A DNA stretch of 25,548 bases, from NCBI GenBank assembly GCA_003427395.1, contig BFEA01000410.1, positions 458,525 to 484,072 of the forward strand, in the 5' to 3' direction. Shown one piece after another: positions 1-8,005 of the stretch; position 1 is the stretch's first letter; every line of letters starts with the position of its first letter. The stretch comes from Chara braunii (taxonomy: Eukaryota > Streptophyta > Charophyceae > Charales > Characeae). The position numbers and the translations under genes were made by a program. The notes under the pieces are model-generated. The model worked only from the letters and a program-made list of their open reading frames with translations, was not told where the DNA came from and did not search any database.

Positions 1-351
1 GGTCCTCGACATTTTGATCTTGTTATATGACATTCTGGACTACCATTTCGGAGACCTATCAGACTCTATCTTTGTGACCTATCGGTGTGATCTACCTGCC
101 ACCTCCTTCGTCTCTCCTCCCACCTTTCATCTGTGTATGTGGGTACGGGATCTGGGTATCGTCTATGAATGACCCAGACCCCACCATCTCATGATTGTAT
201 GTGTGTGGAGTGATGCCATGTAAGTCAGTTGGTGTGAGTCGGTCTATGTGAGTCAGTTCGTTATCAAACTTCCGCTGCATAAATGCTCATCCTATATTGG
301 TTGATCTTTGGTTCTGCCCATACTCATTGAAGTATGTAACAAGTAGGGGGA
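1..351. other. No gene seen; pyrimidine-rich leader
   Basis: I see no supportable coding region here. The plus strand is rich in C and T around 90-130, and short imperfect repeats of the type ATGTRAGTCAGTT occur around 220-260. The 62-codon minus-strand frame at 92-280 has no recognisable content. The stretch could be the 3' part of an LTR or a leader of the element to its right, but no LTR end or primer-binding site can be identified. Confidence 0.5.
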
Positions 352-1032
352 GTGGTCGAGTCGTATGTAGCGTTGAGAGAGCTCAGCACTTTCTCCCGGA
401 GTAGACTTCATATACTACTCCCTGTTGACTGGCGGATTGCGCTGGGGTGACAGGAAATTACAGCTTATAGAGTTGGTCCGGTCCATAGCGCCGACAGAGT
501 GTAGGGACTGGGCGAGTGAGAGATCGACGGCTTGGAGGAGAGCCCCACGGACATACGTCAGGGACCTACTAGACAGGGAGCTCAGAGCGAGGCCAGATTA
601 CGTAGCATCCGTGAGACGACTCTTTGACGAGGACTGGGGGACTTAGTGGAGCAGTTCACTTCTCTGTCCGCGACTTATCGAGAGATACTATGAGCAAACA
701 GGCGCGCCAGGATATGTCATAGAGTTGGGGGCGGAATGTGTCGAGGATGCACCACATGAGGAGGCTTTGGGTGAGGACGACGACTCGGAGGAGGAGATAG
801 AGGAGGCAAACCCTGCTGCGATTCACTTCCCGCGGTTGGCGGTGGGGTTCAGGGCATAGACGCGAGAGATGATAACCGCGTAGGTGGAGAGGAACCAGAG
901 GAGGGTCCCCAGTGGACCGACGGACAGGAGGGTATCACTTGGGGGCGCGAGATAGGTAAGGATAGAGACGTGGATATGCTAGATGAGTATGAAGGTCACA
1001 GACGGAGGCGACGTGTGTATTCACGAAACTAA
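352..1032 (+). pseudogene. ORF A, decayed, unknown family, acidic middle and basic end
   Basis: A broken reading frame of about 225 codons. The first piece (352 to about 440) reads GVVESYVALRELSTFSR and then a frame change near 425-445 leads into the frame that runs to a TAG at 644-646. That same frame stays open to the TAG at 857-859, containing LIERYYEQTGAPGYVIELG and an acidic stretch (EDDDSEEEIEE). A second frame change near 850-860 leads to a charged tail ending in RRRRRVYSRN with a TAA at 1030-1032. No ATG start is visible and the 425 frame opens with TTG, so the real start is unknown. I do not recognise the family. The continuity of charged, non-repetitive protein sequence over three joined frames argues for a former gene rather than chance. 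It is the first member of the same-strand series that runs to 5533. Confidence 0.45.
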
Positions 1033-1108
1033 GGCACGAATCGTGTAGGGGTTCGGGGAAAGGAAAAAAAAGGTAGGAGAGAGGTAGAGACGATGGTGGG
1101 GATTACAG

Positions 1109-1612
1109 ATGGGCAAGCATGTGATGTCCTTTAGATGGGTATATTGGGACCAGCTACTCACCGAGGGGCGAGGCCTTACAAGAGGGGAAATTAATGACGT
1201 CATACGGTACCTAAACGAGAAGACGAGGAGAGAGGTCCTCTCATACGAGCTCGTTACATACGACTATGTCCAGGGAGGAGGGATAGATCACTTGCGTGTG
1301 TACATTCTTACATATCGCTTTGTTAGCCTAGATGAGTATGACGTGCGGATCTATATTTCTGCGACCCGGGCAAGGGGGAGACTGAGCGAGAAGGCTTGGA
1401 AGAGCGCATCTAGATTGGTGGTAGGAGAGGTGGACCGCTTAAAACAAGAACTTGAAGGGAAGGTAGTTAGTTGGGATACTGGGATCGATGTGTTCGAAGG
1501 GATTCCAGTTCCTCCAGTCATAGGGAAGAACCTATCTAGGTATGGATGGCACGAGATGATAGAGTTGGTGACACGGATTAGAGATCAGGGACATTCGCAC
1601 TTGCATCGATGA
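1109..1612 (+). CDS. ORF B, copy 1 (intact), unknown family
   Basis: An open frame of 167 codons with an ATG start and no internal stop. I do not recognise it. Landmarks are REVLSYELVTYDYV (about residues 41-54), a block RFVSLDEYDVRIYIS (about 71-85) and VSWDTGIDVFEGIPVPP (about 119-135). The same blocks occur in order at 4914-5390 (EVIPYEVERYKLV, RFIHLDVYDVRIYV, VNWDTWITIFEGLPKPP), and the N-terminal block alone at 3970-4170, so this is a genuine protein family with three local copies. This copy is the only one without an in-frame stop: where the other two have TGA after a Ser-Gly, this one has a Gly codon in QGGGID. It is followed 13 bases later by ORF C on the same strand. No membrane segment, signal peptide or known catalytic motif is visible. 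Confidence 0.5.
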   Translation: MGKHVMSFRWVYWDQLLTEGRGLTRGEINDVIRYLNEKTRREVLSYELVTYDYVQGGGIDHLRVYILTYRFVSLDEYDVRIYISATRARGRLSEKAWKSASRLVVGEVDRLKQELEGKVVSWDTGIDVFEGIPVPPVIGKNLSRYGWHEMIELVTRIRDQGHSHLHR

Positions 1613-1625
1613 GGCAGATAGCGTG

Positions 1626-2381
1626 ATGAGGAGTGACTCGGACGTATGGTTGACTTACGTTCTAACTCGCGATTCAGACTCCTATAGAGTGAGGAAACTG
1701 ATAAGACCGAGAGAGACGGCTGTGGGGTACGATATTCCTCTCCCGATGCGCTTAGAGGAAATAGCGAGCGTACCGATCTGGCATTTTGGTATTTGGTTGG
1801 CTAGGGGCGTCTTCCTGTGGATGGTGATCTTAGAGGATAGAGGGTTTGTTATCCCTCGACGACTGGAAGGGATAGGGCATCTTGTGTTTGACAAAACACG
1901 AGACCTCGAGATAGGACTAACACTCGTCGGTGTTAGCAAGGACTGGTGGAAGTACGAGGTCTTAGTAAGATCAATAGTGAGGCGGCGGCTGACGAATTTT
2001 ACAGGAGAGAGACCGTTCACCGTCCGTGTCGTAATCGGGTCTCCGCACTCGGTCTTCTACCCTGTAGAGAGCTGGAGGTTGGCTCTCCCTACGTTCGTAA
2101 TAGAACAAACCTATAGGAGTGTGGACCACCTGACTAAAGCAGTTGACCACACGCTGTACGCGCTCTGGTTAGGGCTAGCACCTCAATTTAAGGAGGCGTA
2201 TTACGCAGTTTGCGTGAGGTGGGGACGACCGGATAAGGAGACCTTAAGAAACCTTATAAACGCTACATGCTGGGTGGATTGCTTGAGGCCAAATGATCTC
2301 GTTCCTTACTGTCGAAGGCGAGTAGAGGATAAGTACGTCAGTCTAGAGGACTTGAGATACCTGTTCGGGCATAAAAGGTAG
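1626..2381 (+). CDS. ORF C, unknown protein of about 251 aa
   Basis: The longest intact frame of the upstream array. An ATG at 1626 is the likely start; a GTG at 1623 precedes it directly. The protein is rich in Arg, Val, Leu and Trp. It contains an aromatic stretch VPIWHFGIWLARGVFLWMVI (about residues 50-69) that could be a buried core or one membrane-associated segment, and a Cys-containing C-terminal third (CVRWGRPD, NATCWVDCLRPND, PYCRRR). I do not recognise a domain; the Cys spacing does not match a zinc finger I can name. It starts 13 bases after ORF B and ends 5 bases before the ATG of ORF D, so the frames are packed tightly. Codon use (many AGA/AGG and TTA) resembles the gag frame further right. 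Confidence 0.45.
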   Translation: MRSDSDVWLTYVLTRDSDSYRVRKLIRPRETAVGYDIPLPMRLEEIASVPIWHFGIWLARGVFLWMVILEDRGFVIPRRLEGIGHLVFDKTRDLEIGLTLVGVSKDWWKYEVLVRSIVRRRLTNFTGERPFTVRVVIGSPHSVFYPVESWRLALPTFVIEQTYRSVDHLTKAVDHTLYALWLGLAPQFKEAYYAVCVRWGRPDKETLRNLINATCWVDCLRPNDLVPYCRRRVEDKYVSLEDLRYLFGHKR

Positions 2382-2386
2382 GAGGT

Positions 2387-3037
2387 ATGCTGGGAAGGGC
2401 GACTATAGGAGATAATATAAGCAGGCAATTAGTGAACGAAGGCTTTACAGTGACTGTCTTACTCAGACCACAGATAGACGAGGACCTGACAGAACAGGAG
2501 TGCCTTCGACGGGCCAGATAATTCATACCCGAGTACCGGTCGGGAGTCCTCGCGTGCGTGACCTTCCAGACGAAGGTAACGTACGAGGTGATGGTATGGT
2601 CGGTCGGATACCTACGCGCTGACTTGTTCTTTCTCCGGTGGGATCGCAGAGGTTCCGACTCTTGGAGGAGCGTGGACGATAGGAATCCTCGAGTGGTCGC
2701 TCACGGAATAGTGACGAGTAGTTTGCCTGTTGAGGGGCGATATGAGCCTTCCTTGCCAGTGCGACGACTCCAATATACGCGAGTGGTTTCTAGACGCTTA
2801 GCACGCGACGAAGGAATGATGCAGATTCTCCTGAGGGTGGATATAAATGAGGAGCTGCCCGACAGTGGATACAAAGAACTTGCGGAGGATGTCATACGGG
2901 AGCAGAGGTTAGGAGCACTGAGGGAGATAACGACGCAGGAGTGGATGGTGTATGAGGTGGTTGTCTGCATAAAGGGGATTGTGCGCATAAAGATAGTTCG
3001 AGACGAGACACCCACGGAAGCTCGGAGTAAGATGTGA
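2387..3037 (+). pseudogene. ORF D, one in-frame stop, shares a segment with the gag region
   Basis: Starting at ATG 2387, a 44-codon frame runs to a TAA at 2519-2521 and the same frame then continues open to TGA 3035-3037, for about 216 codons in total. After the stop it contains LRWDRRGSDSWRSVDDRNPR (about 2633-2692). The segment 7130-7165 in the gag frame reads WDRKNTDLWRSMEDRNPH, in the same reading sense, and the nucleotide match there is also clear, so the two are homologous. The C-terminal half contains LLRVDINEELPDSGY and a hydrophobic strand VYEVVVCIKGIVRIKIV. No known domain is recognised. Its last bases overlap the GTG that opens the ORF E frame at 3034. The single stop marks it as probably inactive. 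Confidence 0.45.
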
Positions 3038-3414
3038 TAGGCGTCCGGAGCTTAGAGAGAAATGGACAACTGAGAATGGAAAATGTAGATGAGAGAGTGA
3101 AGAGAGTTAAGGAGCATGTTATAGAACCGGTTTTAAAGCGAGTCAAGGAGTTGGGCAACAAGATTCATGATTGCGGACTCAGTAAGAATGAGAGGGAATT
3201 GCGTAGGATAGAAGCAGTATCGAAGGGACTACAGAGTCTCTTTAGAGAAGACAAAGAGTTCTTCAGGAGGTGGCGATTAGATTTCCTGGAGAGCGTGAAG
3301 ACGAGAGAACGAAACGAGAGGGAAACAGGGCAGTCGCCGGGGCCGACAGAACGGGCGGAGGAACCGCCAGAGGTTACCGACCGGAAGGAAAAGGGGAGTG
3401 AGGAAGGAGCATAG
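3034..3414 (+). CDS. ORF E, small helical charged protein, unknown family
   Basis: An open frame of 126 codons. The first codon is GTG at 3034, overlapping the stop of ORF D; the first ATG is at 3076 (MENVDERVKRV), which is the more likely start in a eukaryote and would give about 112 aa. The N-terminal half is charged and predicted helical, possibly a coiled coil (ERVKRVKEHVIEPVLKRVKE). The C-terminal third is a low-complexity tail rich in Glu, Arg and Pro. The segment NERELRRIEAVSKGLQSL resembles TREELRAIGSAICKGVK in the small frame at 5363-5533, suggesting a second copy of this family downstream of the third B copy. Function is unknown. Confidence 0.4.
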   Translation: MIGVRSLERNGQLRMENVDERVKRVKEHVIEPVLKRVKELGNKIHDCGLSKNERELRRIEAVSKGLQSLFREDKEFFRRWRLDFLESVKTRERNERETGQSPGPTERAEEPPEVTDRKEKGSEEGA

Positions 3415-3432
3415 AAACGATGATAAGAGGCA

Positions 3433-3948
3433 ATGTCGGGTACAACTGAGTATTCCAATGATAAGTTTTCCTTGCATGTCGTAGAGAAGTTAGATGGATC
3501 GGTGGCCTGTGTGATTATCCAAGTGGAACACCTAGCGAGACTCGATGTGATCGAGGAAGCAGAGTGTACTCGGCGAGCGGTGAGAGAGGCGCGAGTGACT
3601 GGGCGTTGGGTAGGAGTTGAGAACGACCGTCTGATTAGATACATATTGTGTGTGACTCCTTTCGATAGGCCGCCCTTGTCTAGGTCGTGGCACGAGACGC
3701 TGAGAGAGACTGAGAGACTCCTAATGAGGGAGGCCAGGAGGGTTGGAAAGTTAGCGAGAGTGATAGTTGACAGCGCCGTTCTCAGGATACTCTCGGCACA
3801 TAACCGGTACCAGAAGGAGTTTATTAAGACTCTATAAGACATAGAGGATTTTGGATACAACGACGATTTTGAAGCTTTCTACCTGATTTTACGAGTGTCA
3901 GGGGATAGGATGTTAGTGGCGCTTGCTTTAGCCGATTTAGCCTATTAG
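3433..3948 (+). pseudogene. ORF F, one in-frame stop, unknown family
   Basis: The frame opens at ATG 3433 and runs 134 codons to TAA 3835-3837. The same frame then continues for 36 codons (DIEDFGYNDDFEAFYLI and on) to TAG 3946-3948, so the original product was probably about 171 aa. It begins with alternating strand-like sequence (FSLHVVEKLDGSVACVIIQV) followed by helix-like Arg/Glu-rich sequence (EEAECTRRAVREARV). The order of strands and helices is loosely like that of family B, but the identity is too low to claim homology. Start is 19 bases after the end of ORF E. No known domain is recognised. Confidence 0.4.
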
Positions 3949-3969
3949 GCGACCTGTAAATATTGCACG

Positions 3970-4170
3970 ATGAGCCTATCTGAGGCGGAGTTAGCACGAA
4001 GGAGACAAAAGTTTTCGGGATGGAGCGGACCCCGTGATCCTGAACATGAGAAAGTACTCCAAGGTCTGAGCGCGATTAGCAGACAAAAAATCTTCCCCTA
4101 CGAGGTAGTCAGGTACCAGGTAGCAAACAGCGGTTGAGACAGAAATCAGTTTTATGTAATGACCGTATAA
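3970..4170 (+). pseudogene. ORF B, copy 2: N-terminal fragment with in-frame TGA
   Basis: From ATG 3970 the frame reads 55 codons, ending RYQVANSG, then TGA at 4135-4137, and then DRNQFYVMTV before a TAA at 4168-4170. The blocks KIFPYEVVRYQV and FYVM align with the first half of copies 1 and 3. The match to copy 3 continues at nucleotide level through TTTATGTAATGACC (4151-4164) and stops abruptly after it. The second half of the family (the WDT and FEG blocks) is absent, so this is a 5' fragment, either from a partial duplication or from an insertion or deletion at about 4165. Confidence 0.5.
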
Positions 4171-4913
4171 TTTCCCGCACAAATGGTTAACAGGTACCCC
4201 CACTCTTCACCCCTAGGGTAACCTTCACCACCCTGAAAAGTGCAGTGGGGGGATCATGTTTTTTTTTGTTTTTTTTTTTTCCTGTTTTGTTTTTGGTCGA
4301 GGTTTGTATGTGTCAAGTTTGGTGTTTGTTGGGTTCCTGGAGATGGTTGTTTTGGGGAGTGGTGAAAATTGTGAAAATCGACAAATTGAAATGTTGGTGA
4401 AATTTCATGAAAGTGCACTTTTGGCTTGCTGTTTTATATGTTTTTATTTTATTTTTTTCGTTTTTTTTTTTAACAATAAGTTAGTACGAAGTGCACTCTA
4501 TAGATTGGTGTGAAATATGGTTAAAAAGGCCCTTTGGTTTTCTTATAAATGGGGGTAAAAATTTGAGGGTCGTTTAACATTCTATCTCTTCTCAAATTAC
4601 CTCGTGGTCAAAGATATTTCTTCCTTCGCGCATCCCCACATCTTATTATCTTCCTGCCGATTTCTTTGGACCATCCCTCGTTCCGACCATCCTAGCAAAG
4701 TCTACTACCACCTCCCATCCATTCCGTTCTAATCCTCTGTCTGGAATGTGGCTTAGACAGGCCGTCAAAAATTGAGATGTCGTCGTAAACCTCGACAGTC
4801 TTCCCCAAGCCTTCCAATCTCTTCTTCTCTTCCCTCAACTTTCACGCGGCTGTTCTCCAACACCTCGTGTAAACACAAAACTTTGCGCGCTCCCTAGGTA
4901 AATATATACCTAC
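4171..4913. other. No gene; T-rich sequence, possible insertion
   Basis: This stretch separates the truncated second B copy from the third. From about 4258 it carries long T runs on the plus strand, one followed by CCTG (4267-4284) and one reading TTTTTTCG followed by another T run (4453-4472). The same two landmarks in the same order occur in the insertion inside the RNase H region (10814-11136). From about 4570 to 4900 the sequence turns pyrimidine-rich with no repeat or reading frame that I can support. The 85-codon plus frame at 4256-4513 is a by-product of T-rich sequence (poly-Phe). Confidence 0.4.
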
Positions 4914-5390
4914 ATGGTGTACTTGAGAAGACAGATGTTTCTTTATGAAAATAGACCATCCGAGAAGAGACTAGCGACTATTTGTGGCCTGTTGAGTTCA
5001 CTAGAGAGGAGAGAAGTGATCCCGTATGAGGTAGAGAGGTACAAGCTTGTGGATAGCGGATGAGAGGAGATACGTCTTTATGTAATGACCACCAGGTTTA
5101 TCCATTTAGACGTGTATGATGTGAGGATCTACGTGCCTAGGGAGAGAGAAGTAAATCTTGTATACGGTCGATGTTGGGAGCGTGCAGAAGAAATTGTAGA
5201 AGTTGAAAGAGATAAGTTGCTGTTACTGGGGAGAAACGTTAACTGGGACACGTGGATAACGATTTTTGAAGGGCTTCCTAAACCTCCAACTCCGTATCAG
5301 ATTACGCAAAGAAGAAACTTCAGCACTGTGGTTGAACTCGCATTGCGACATCAGGAGTTTTTATGGCAAGAGGAGGTGAGCACCCGCTAG
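4914..5390 (+). pseudogene. ORF B, copy 3: full length with in-frame TGA
   Basis: From ATG 4914 the frame reads MVYLRRQMFLYENRPSEK and on to KLVDSG, then TGA at 5061-5063. It continues in the same frame through EEIRLYVMTTRFIHLDVYD to TAG 5388-5390, about 158 codons in total. It contains all the blocks of copy 1: EVIPYEVERYKLV, RFIHLDVYDVRIYV, NVNWDTWITIFEGLPKPP and a helical C-terminus. The TGA sits at exactly the aligned position where copy 2 also has TGA and copy 1 has a Gly codon. Translation could restart at ATG 5085, giving 101 aa. Function is unknown. Confidence 0.5.
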
Positions 5391-5533
5391 TAGAAGTCAA
5401 CGTCGTTCGGCAAGGGTTGAGCGATCTGGAGAGGAGGATATCGATCGATCTGCGAGAGCGCTTGCGTGCTTGCACTCGTGAGGAGTTACGCGCTATAGGG
5501 AGTGCGATTTGTAAGGGAGTCAAGTGCCCTTAG
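5363..5533 (+). pseudogene. Possible second copy of ORF E (short)
   Basis: A 56-codon frame from ATG 5363, overlapping the end of the preceding B copy by 28 bases in another frame. The predicted peptide is helical and charged (LSDLERRISIDLRERLRAC) and ends EELRAIGSAICKGVKCP before TAG 5531-5533. The segment EELRAIGSAICKGVK resembles ELRRIEAVSKGLQ of ORF E. It is much shorter than ORF E and lacks its Pro/Glu tail. It might be a degenerate copy or a chance similarity in charged helical sequence. Confidence 0.3.
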
Positions 5534-5723
5534 ACGGGAGTGTTAGAGGACAGGAAAGGTGTTGCCTGTATAGAAGGACAACAGGGGTGACTTTTCCTCG
5601 ACACAGGAATAATAGGTATTGAAGGAACGCACGAGGTCGGAGATGAGAGTGGAAGACTGACGGTGATTTTGAGGGCCGTTGAGAACTAGATTTATGTATT
5701 TAGAGATCGACAAAACTGTTTCT
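5534..5723. other. No gene; spacer between ORF array and tandem repeats
   Basis: No supportable coding frame or RNA gene. The minus-strand frame at 5543-5728 has no recognisable content. The spacer leads directly into the 26-bp repeats. Confidence 0.45.
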
Positions 5724-5879
5724 GGCATTAGGTCTAGGCTGCCGGTTCTGACATTAGGTCCGGGCTGCTGGTTCTGACATTAGGTCCAGGCTGCCAGCTC
5801 TGACATTAGGTCCGGGCTGCCAGCTCTGATATTAGGTACCGGCTGCCGAATCTAACAATAGGTCCAAGCTGCTCGTTCG
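5724..5879 (+). repeat. Tandem repeat, six copies of a 26-bp unit, directly upstream of gag
   Basis: Six consecutive 26-bp units start at 5724, 5750, 5776, 5802, 5828 and 5854. The consensus begins GACATTAGGTCCGGGCTGCC and ends AGCTCT or GGTTCT. The four middle units are nearly identical, while the last two have diverged (the last starts AACAATAGG). The unit length is not a multiple of three, so the array is unlikely to be coding. It ends two bases before the open gag frame and about 58 bases before the first gag ATG, so it sits where the leader of the retroelement RNA would be. Confidence 0.85.
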
Positions 5880-5937
5880 AGTGATAAGGACAGTAGATTC
5901 CCGATATAAACTCAAGCCCAGAAGGGGAGTAAAGTGT

Positions 5938-8005
5938 ATGGAGTCTGACAAAATGGGTCCACATTCGGATGAGGAACAACAGACCAGTGTGTACCGAGCA
6001 TCACCGGATCATGCTCTGCGAAACCTCAAGGAGCGTATCCGGCAGAATGCTCCATTGGGATGTGTAGAGCAACCCGACGACGGGGAGCCCGAGGTAATGG
6101 GTTGTCCGGTCATCGCAGAGCCAGACAGGGCCGCCGCGGTGATACGGATGGAGAGCAGAACCGAACCTCCGAGTTTCCGCCGAGAGTCGACCGCTCGACG
6201 CTCACCTACGTACGAACGAACAGACGCTAGAGGAGACCGAGGCAGGGATGACTGGAGGGACCAGTACATCCGGGAGCTGATTTGGAGAGACAAAGATAGG
6301 GCTCCGGGGAGGACCACACCACCCAGGCCGATTTACGACCCGCAGACGGACGAGTCGTACTCCCTACCTTATGAGAGGAGGGATAGGTACATCATCTCGC
6401 ACCAACCCTCGGAGTTGGAGACCAGACCACTCATTTTTAAGGGATACGGTATCACCGAGTATCTCGAGAAGTGGGAGTTGCACGGGTACCGCAGTCAATG
6501 GTCGGAAGACGAGATTATAGACAATTTCTTGTTCAATACGGATCCGAGTTTGAGTCAAGTAATCAAAGAAGCTCGATCGAAGGATAGGCCGTGGACTACC
6601 TACAAAGCCAGCCTCTATGGAAGTGATGACTCAGAGTGAGGACAAGAGTGTCCAAGCATTCGGGAGGAGGTTCCAGAAAATATATGATGCCCTTATTGCG
6701 AAGGGGAAGCTATCGGAGGTTGAGAGATGCACGATCTTCATCGATTGGCTACCTAGAGGGAAGAAGAAGGGAGTATTGAGAGGGATGCCTCACGACAAGT
6801 TGGATTTTACGGTGGTACTCAAATTGGCAATGAAGGTCGAGACCGACGACTACAAGGACCTAGTCTGGAGAGGAATGCAGCACCGGGACTTCTCCCTCTA
6901 TCGAGAGTACGATGCAGAGAGGTGTCCGGACTTTAACGATCAACCTTGGGCGGAACGGCGATACTTGATGGACAGGGATCGGCCACAACGACCGAGGGAC
7001 AGAGAGACGGTGATAGATGAGGTAAGAGAGATAAGAGAGAGGATAACAGGACTGGCCAGATAAATGACCAATATCGAGACGAAAACGGGAGTCACTACTT
7101 ACAGAGATAAGTCGGGGTCCCCCTATTCATTGTGATGGGACCGCAAGAACACTGACCTTTGGAGGAGCATGGAGGATAGAAACCCTCACACACTCACGAA
7201 CTATCGTGCGAGAGAGAGGGACGACGATGCCCGGTGACGTAGGGATGAGGAAATTGACAGAGACCGCCGAGGTGACAGGTATCGTGGAGTAGACACTTTT
7301 AGCCGAGGGGGAAGGCAGGAACAGTATCCGCGCAGTCCCCGATATGGAGGAAACATGAAAGGGTACCGGAACCCAGACAATTTCAACCCGAGGGATAGAG
7401 ACGACTCTTGCGGCATATGGGAATCGGACAGGGATCGCCGTGATGGATATCGTGGTGGTTACGAGAGGGCAGAGCGAAGTGGAGGTCGTCGGGACGATTC
7501 ACGTGGGCAATATGATCAAGGGGGGTATCCTGCTTCGCCAGGGTACTCAAAGTCACCAATCTATCCGAAATCTTTTGGGCCTTCCAACCAAGACATCAGG
7601 CCTACGAGAGGGTCAATTATTAGGGGTGCAGAGGAGAGACGCCCTACTCCTAGGAACTCCTGCATCTATTGCAGGGCAGATGATCACGTGAAGAGGGACT
7701 GTCCGGATCTCCGGCGAGCTATGGATGAGGGACTTGTCGTGCTTGATGAGCACAAGTACGTCAAGTGGGCAGACGATATGGGTGACATATCAATGTTCCC
7801 TTCGATGAAGGAGAATGTTGAGGTCAGGCGTGTACGACCAAGCAAGGGTAAAGAAGTGGCAGGGAGCCAAAGTGTGTGGATGAGCTTGTCTTCGGATGAC
7901 GAGGCGCCTACGACACCTATACGGGTCGTGGCGACTAAGTCTGCAAGGGGATCTTCCTCTACGAAGGCTGACACGGATAATGTGATGGCAGAGAAGGATG
8001 GATAG
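5938..8005 (+). pseudogene. gag: Gag polyprotein with CCHC zinc knuckle, decayed
   Basis: Gag forms the virus-like particle and binds element RNA. The first ATG of the open frame is at 5938; the frame is open from 5881. A capsid-type segment contains ITEYLEKWELHGYRSQWSE and DNFLFNTDPSLSQVI (about 6451-6570), followed by SVQAFGRRFQKIYDALI (about 6650-6700), typical of plant Gypsy Gag. A frame change at about 6610-6625 separates the two pieces. From 6617 on, a single frame runs to 8005 with stops at 7061 (TAA), 7133 (TGA) and 7235 (TGA). An Arg/Asp/Gly-rich stretch precedes the zinc knuckle CIYCRADDHVKRDC (7663-7704), which has the CX2CX4HX4C spacing. The piece at 7064-7165 resembles ORF D. A Ser/Asp-rich linker leads on to the protease. 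Confidence 0.8.

Noticed and set aside
3165-3860. A 231-codon minus-strand frame
   Set aside because: It is antisense to ORFs E and F, which are better supported by continuity and neighbours; its composition (Ser/Leu rich) is that of a shadow frame.
425-5533. A bacterial or phage operon, suggested by tight spacing and GTG/TTG starts
   Set aside because: No ribosome-binding sites or known bacterial families are evident, the frames are decayed, and the surroundings are eukaryotic retroelement sequence; contamination cannot be fully excluded but the segment shared with gag argues against it.
5724-5879. CRISPR array
   Set aside because: The 26-bp units are contiguous, without unique spacers.
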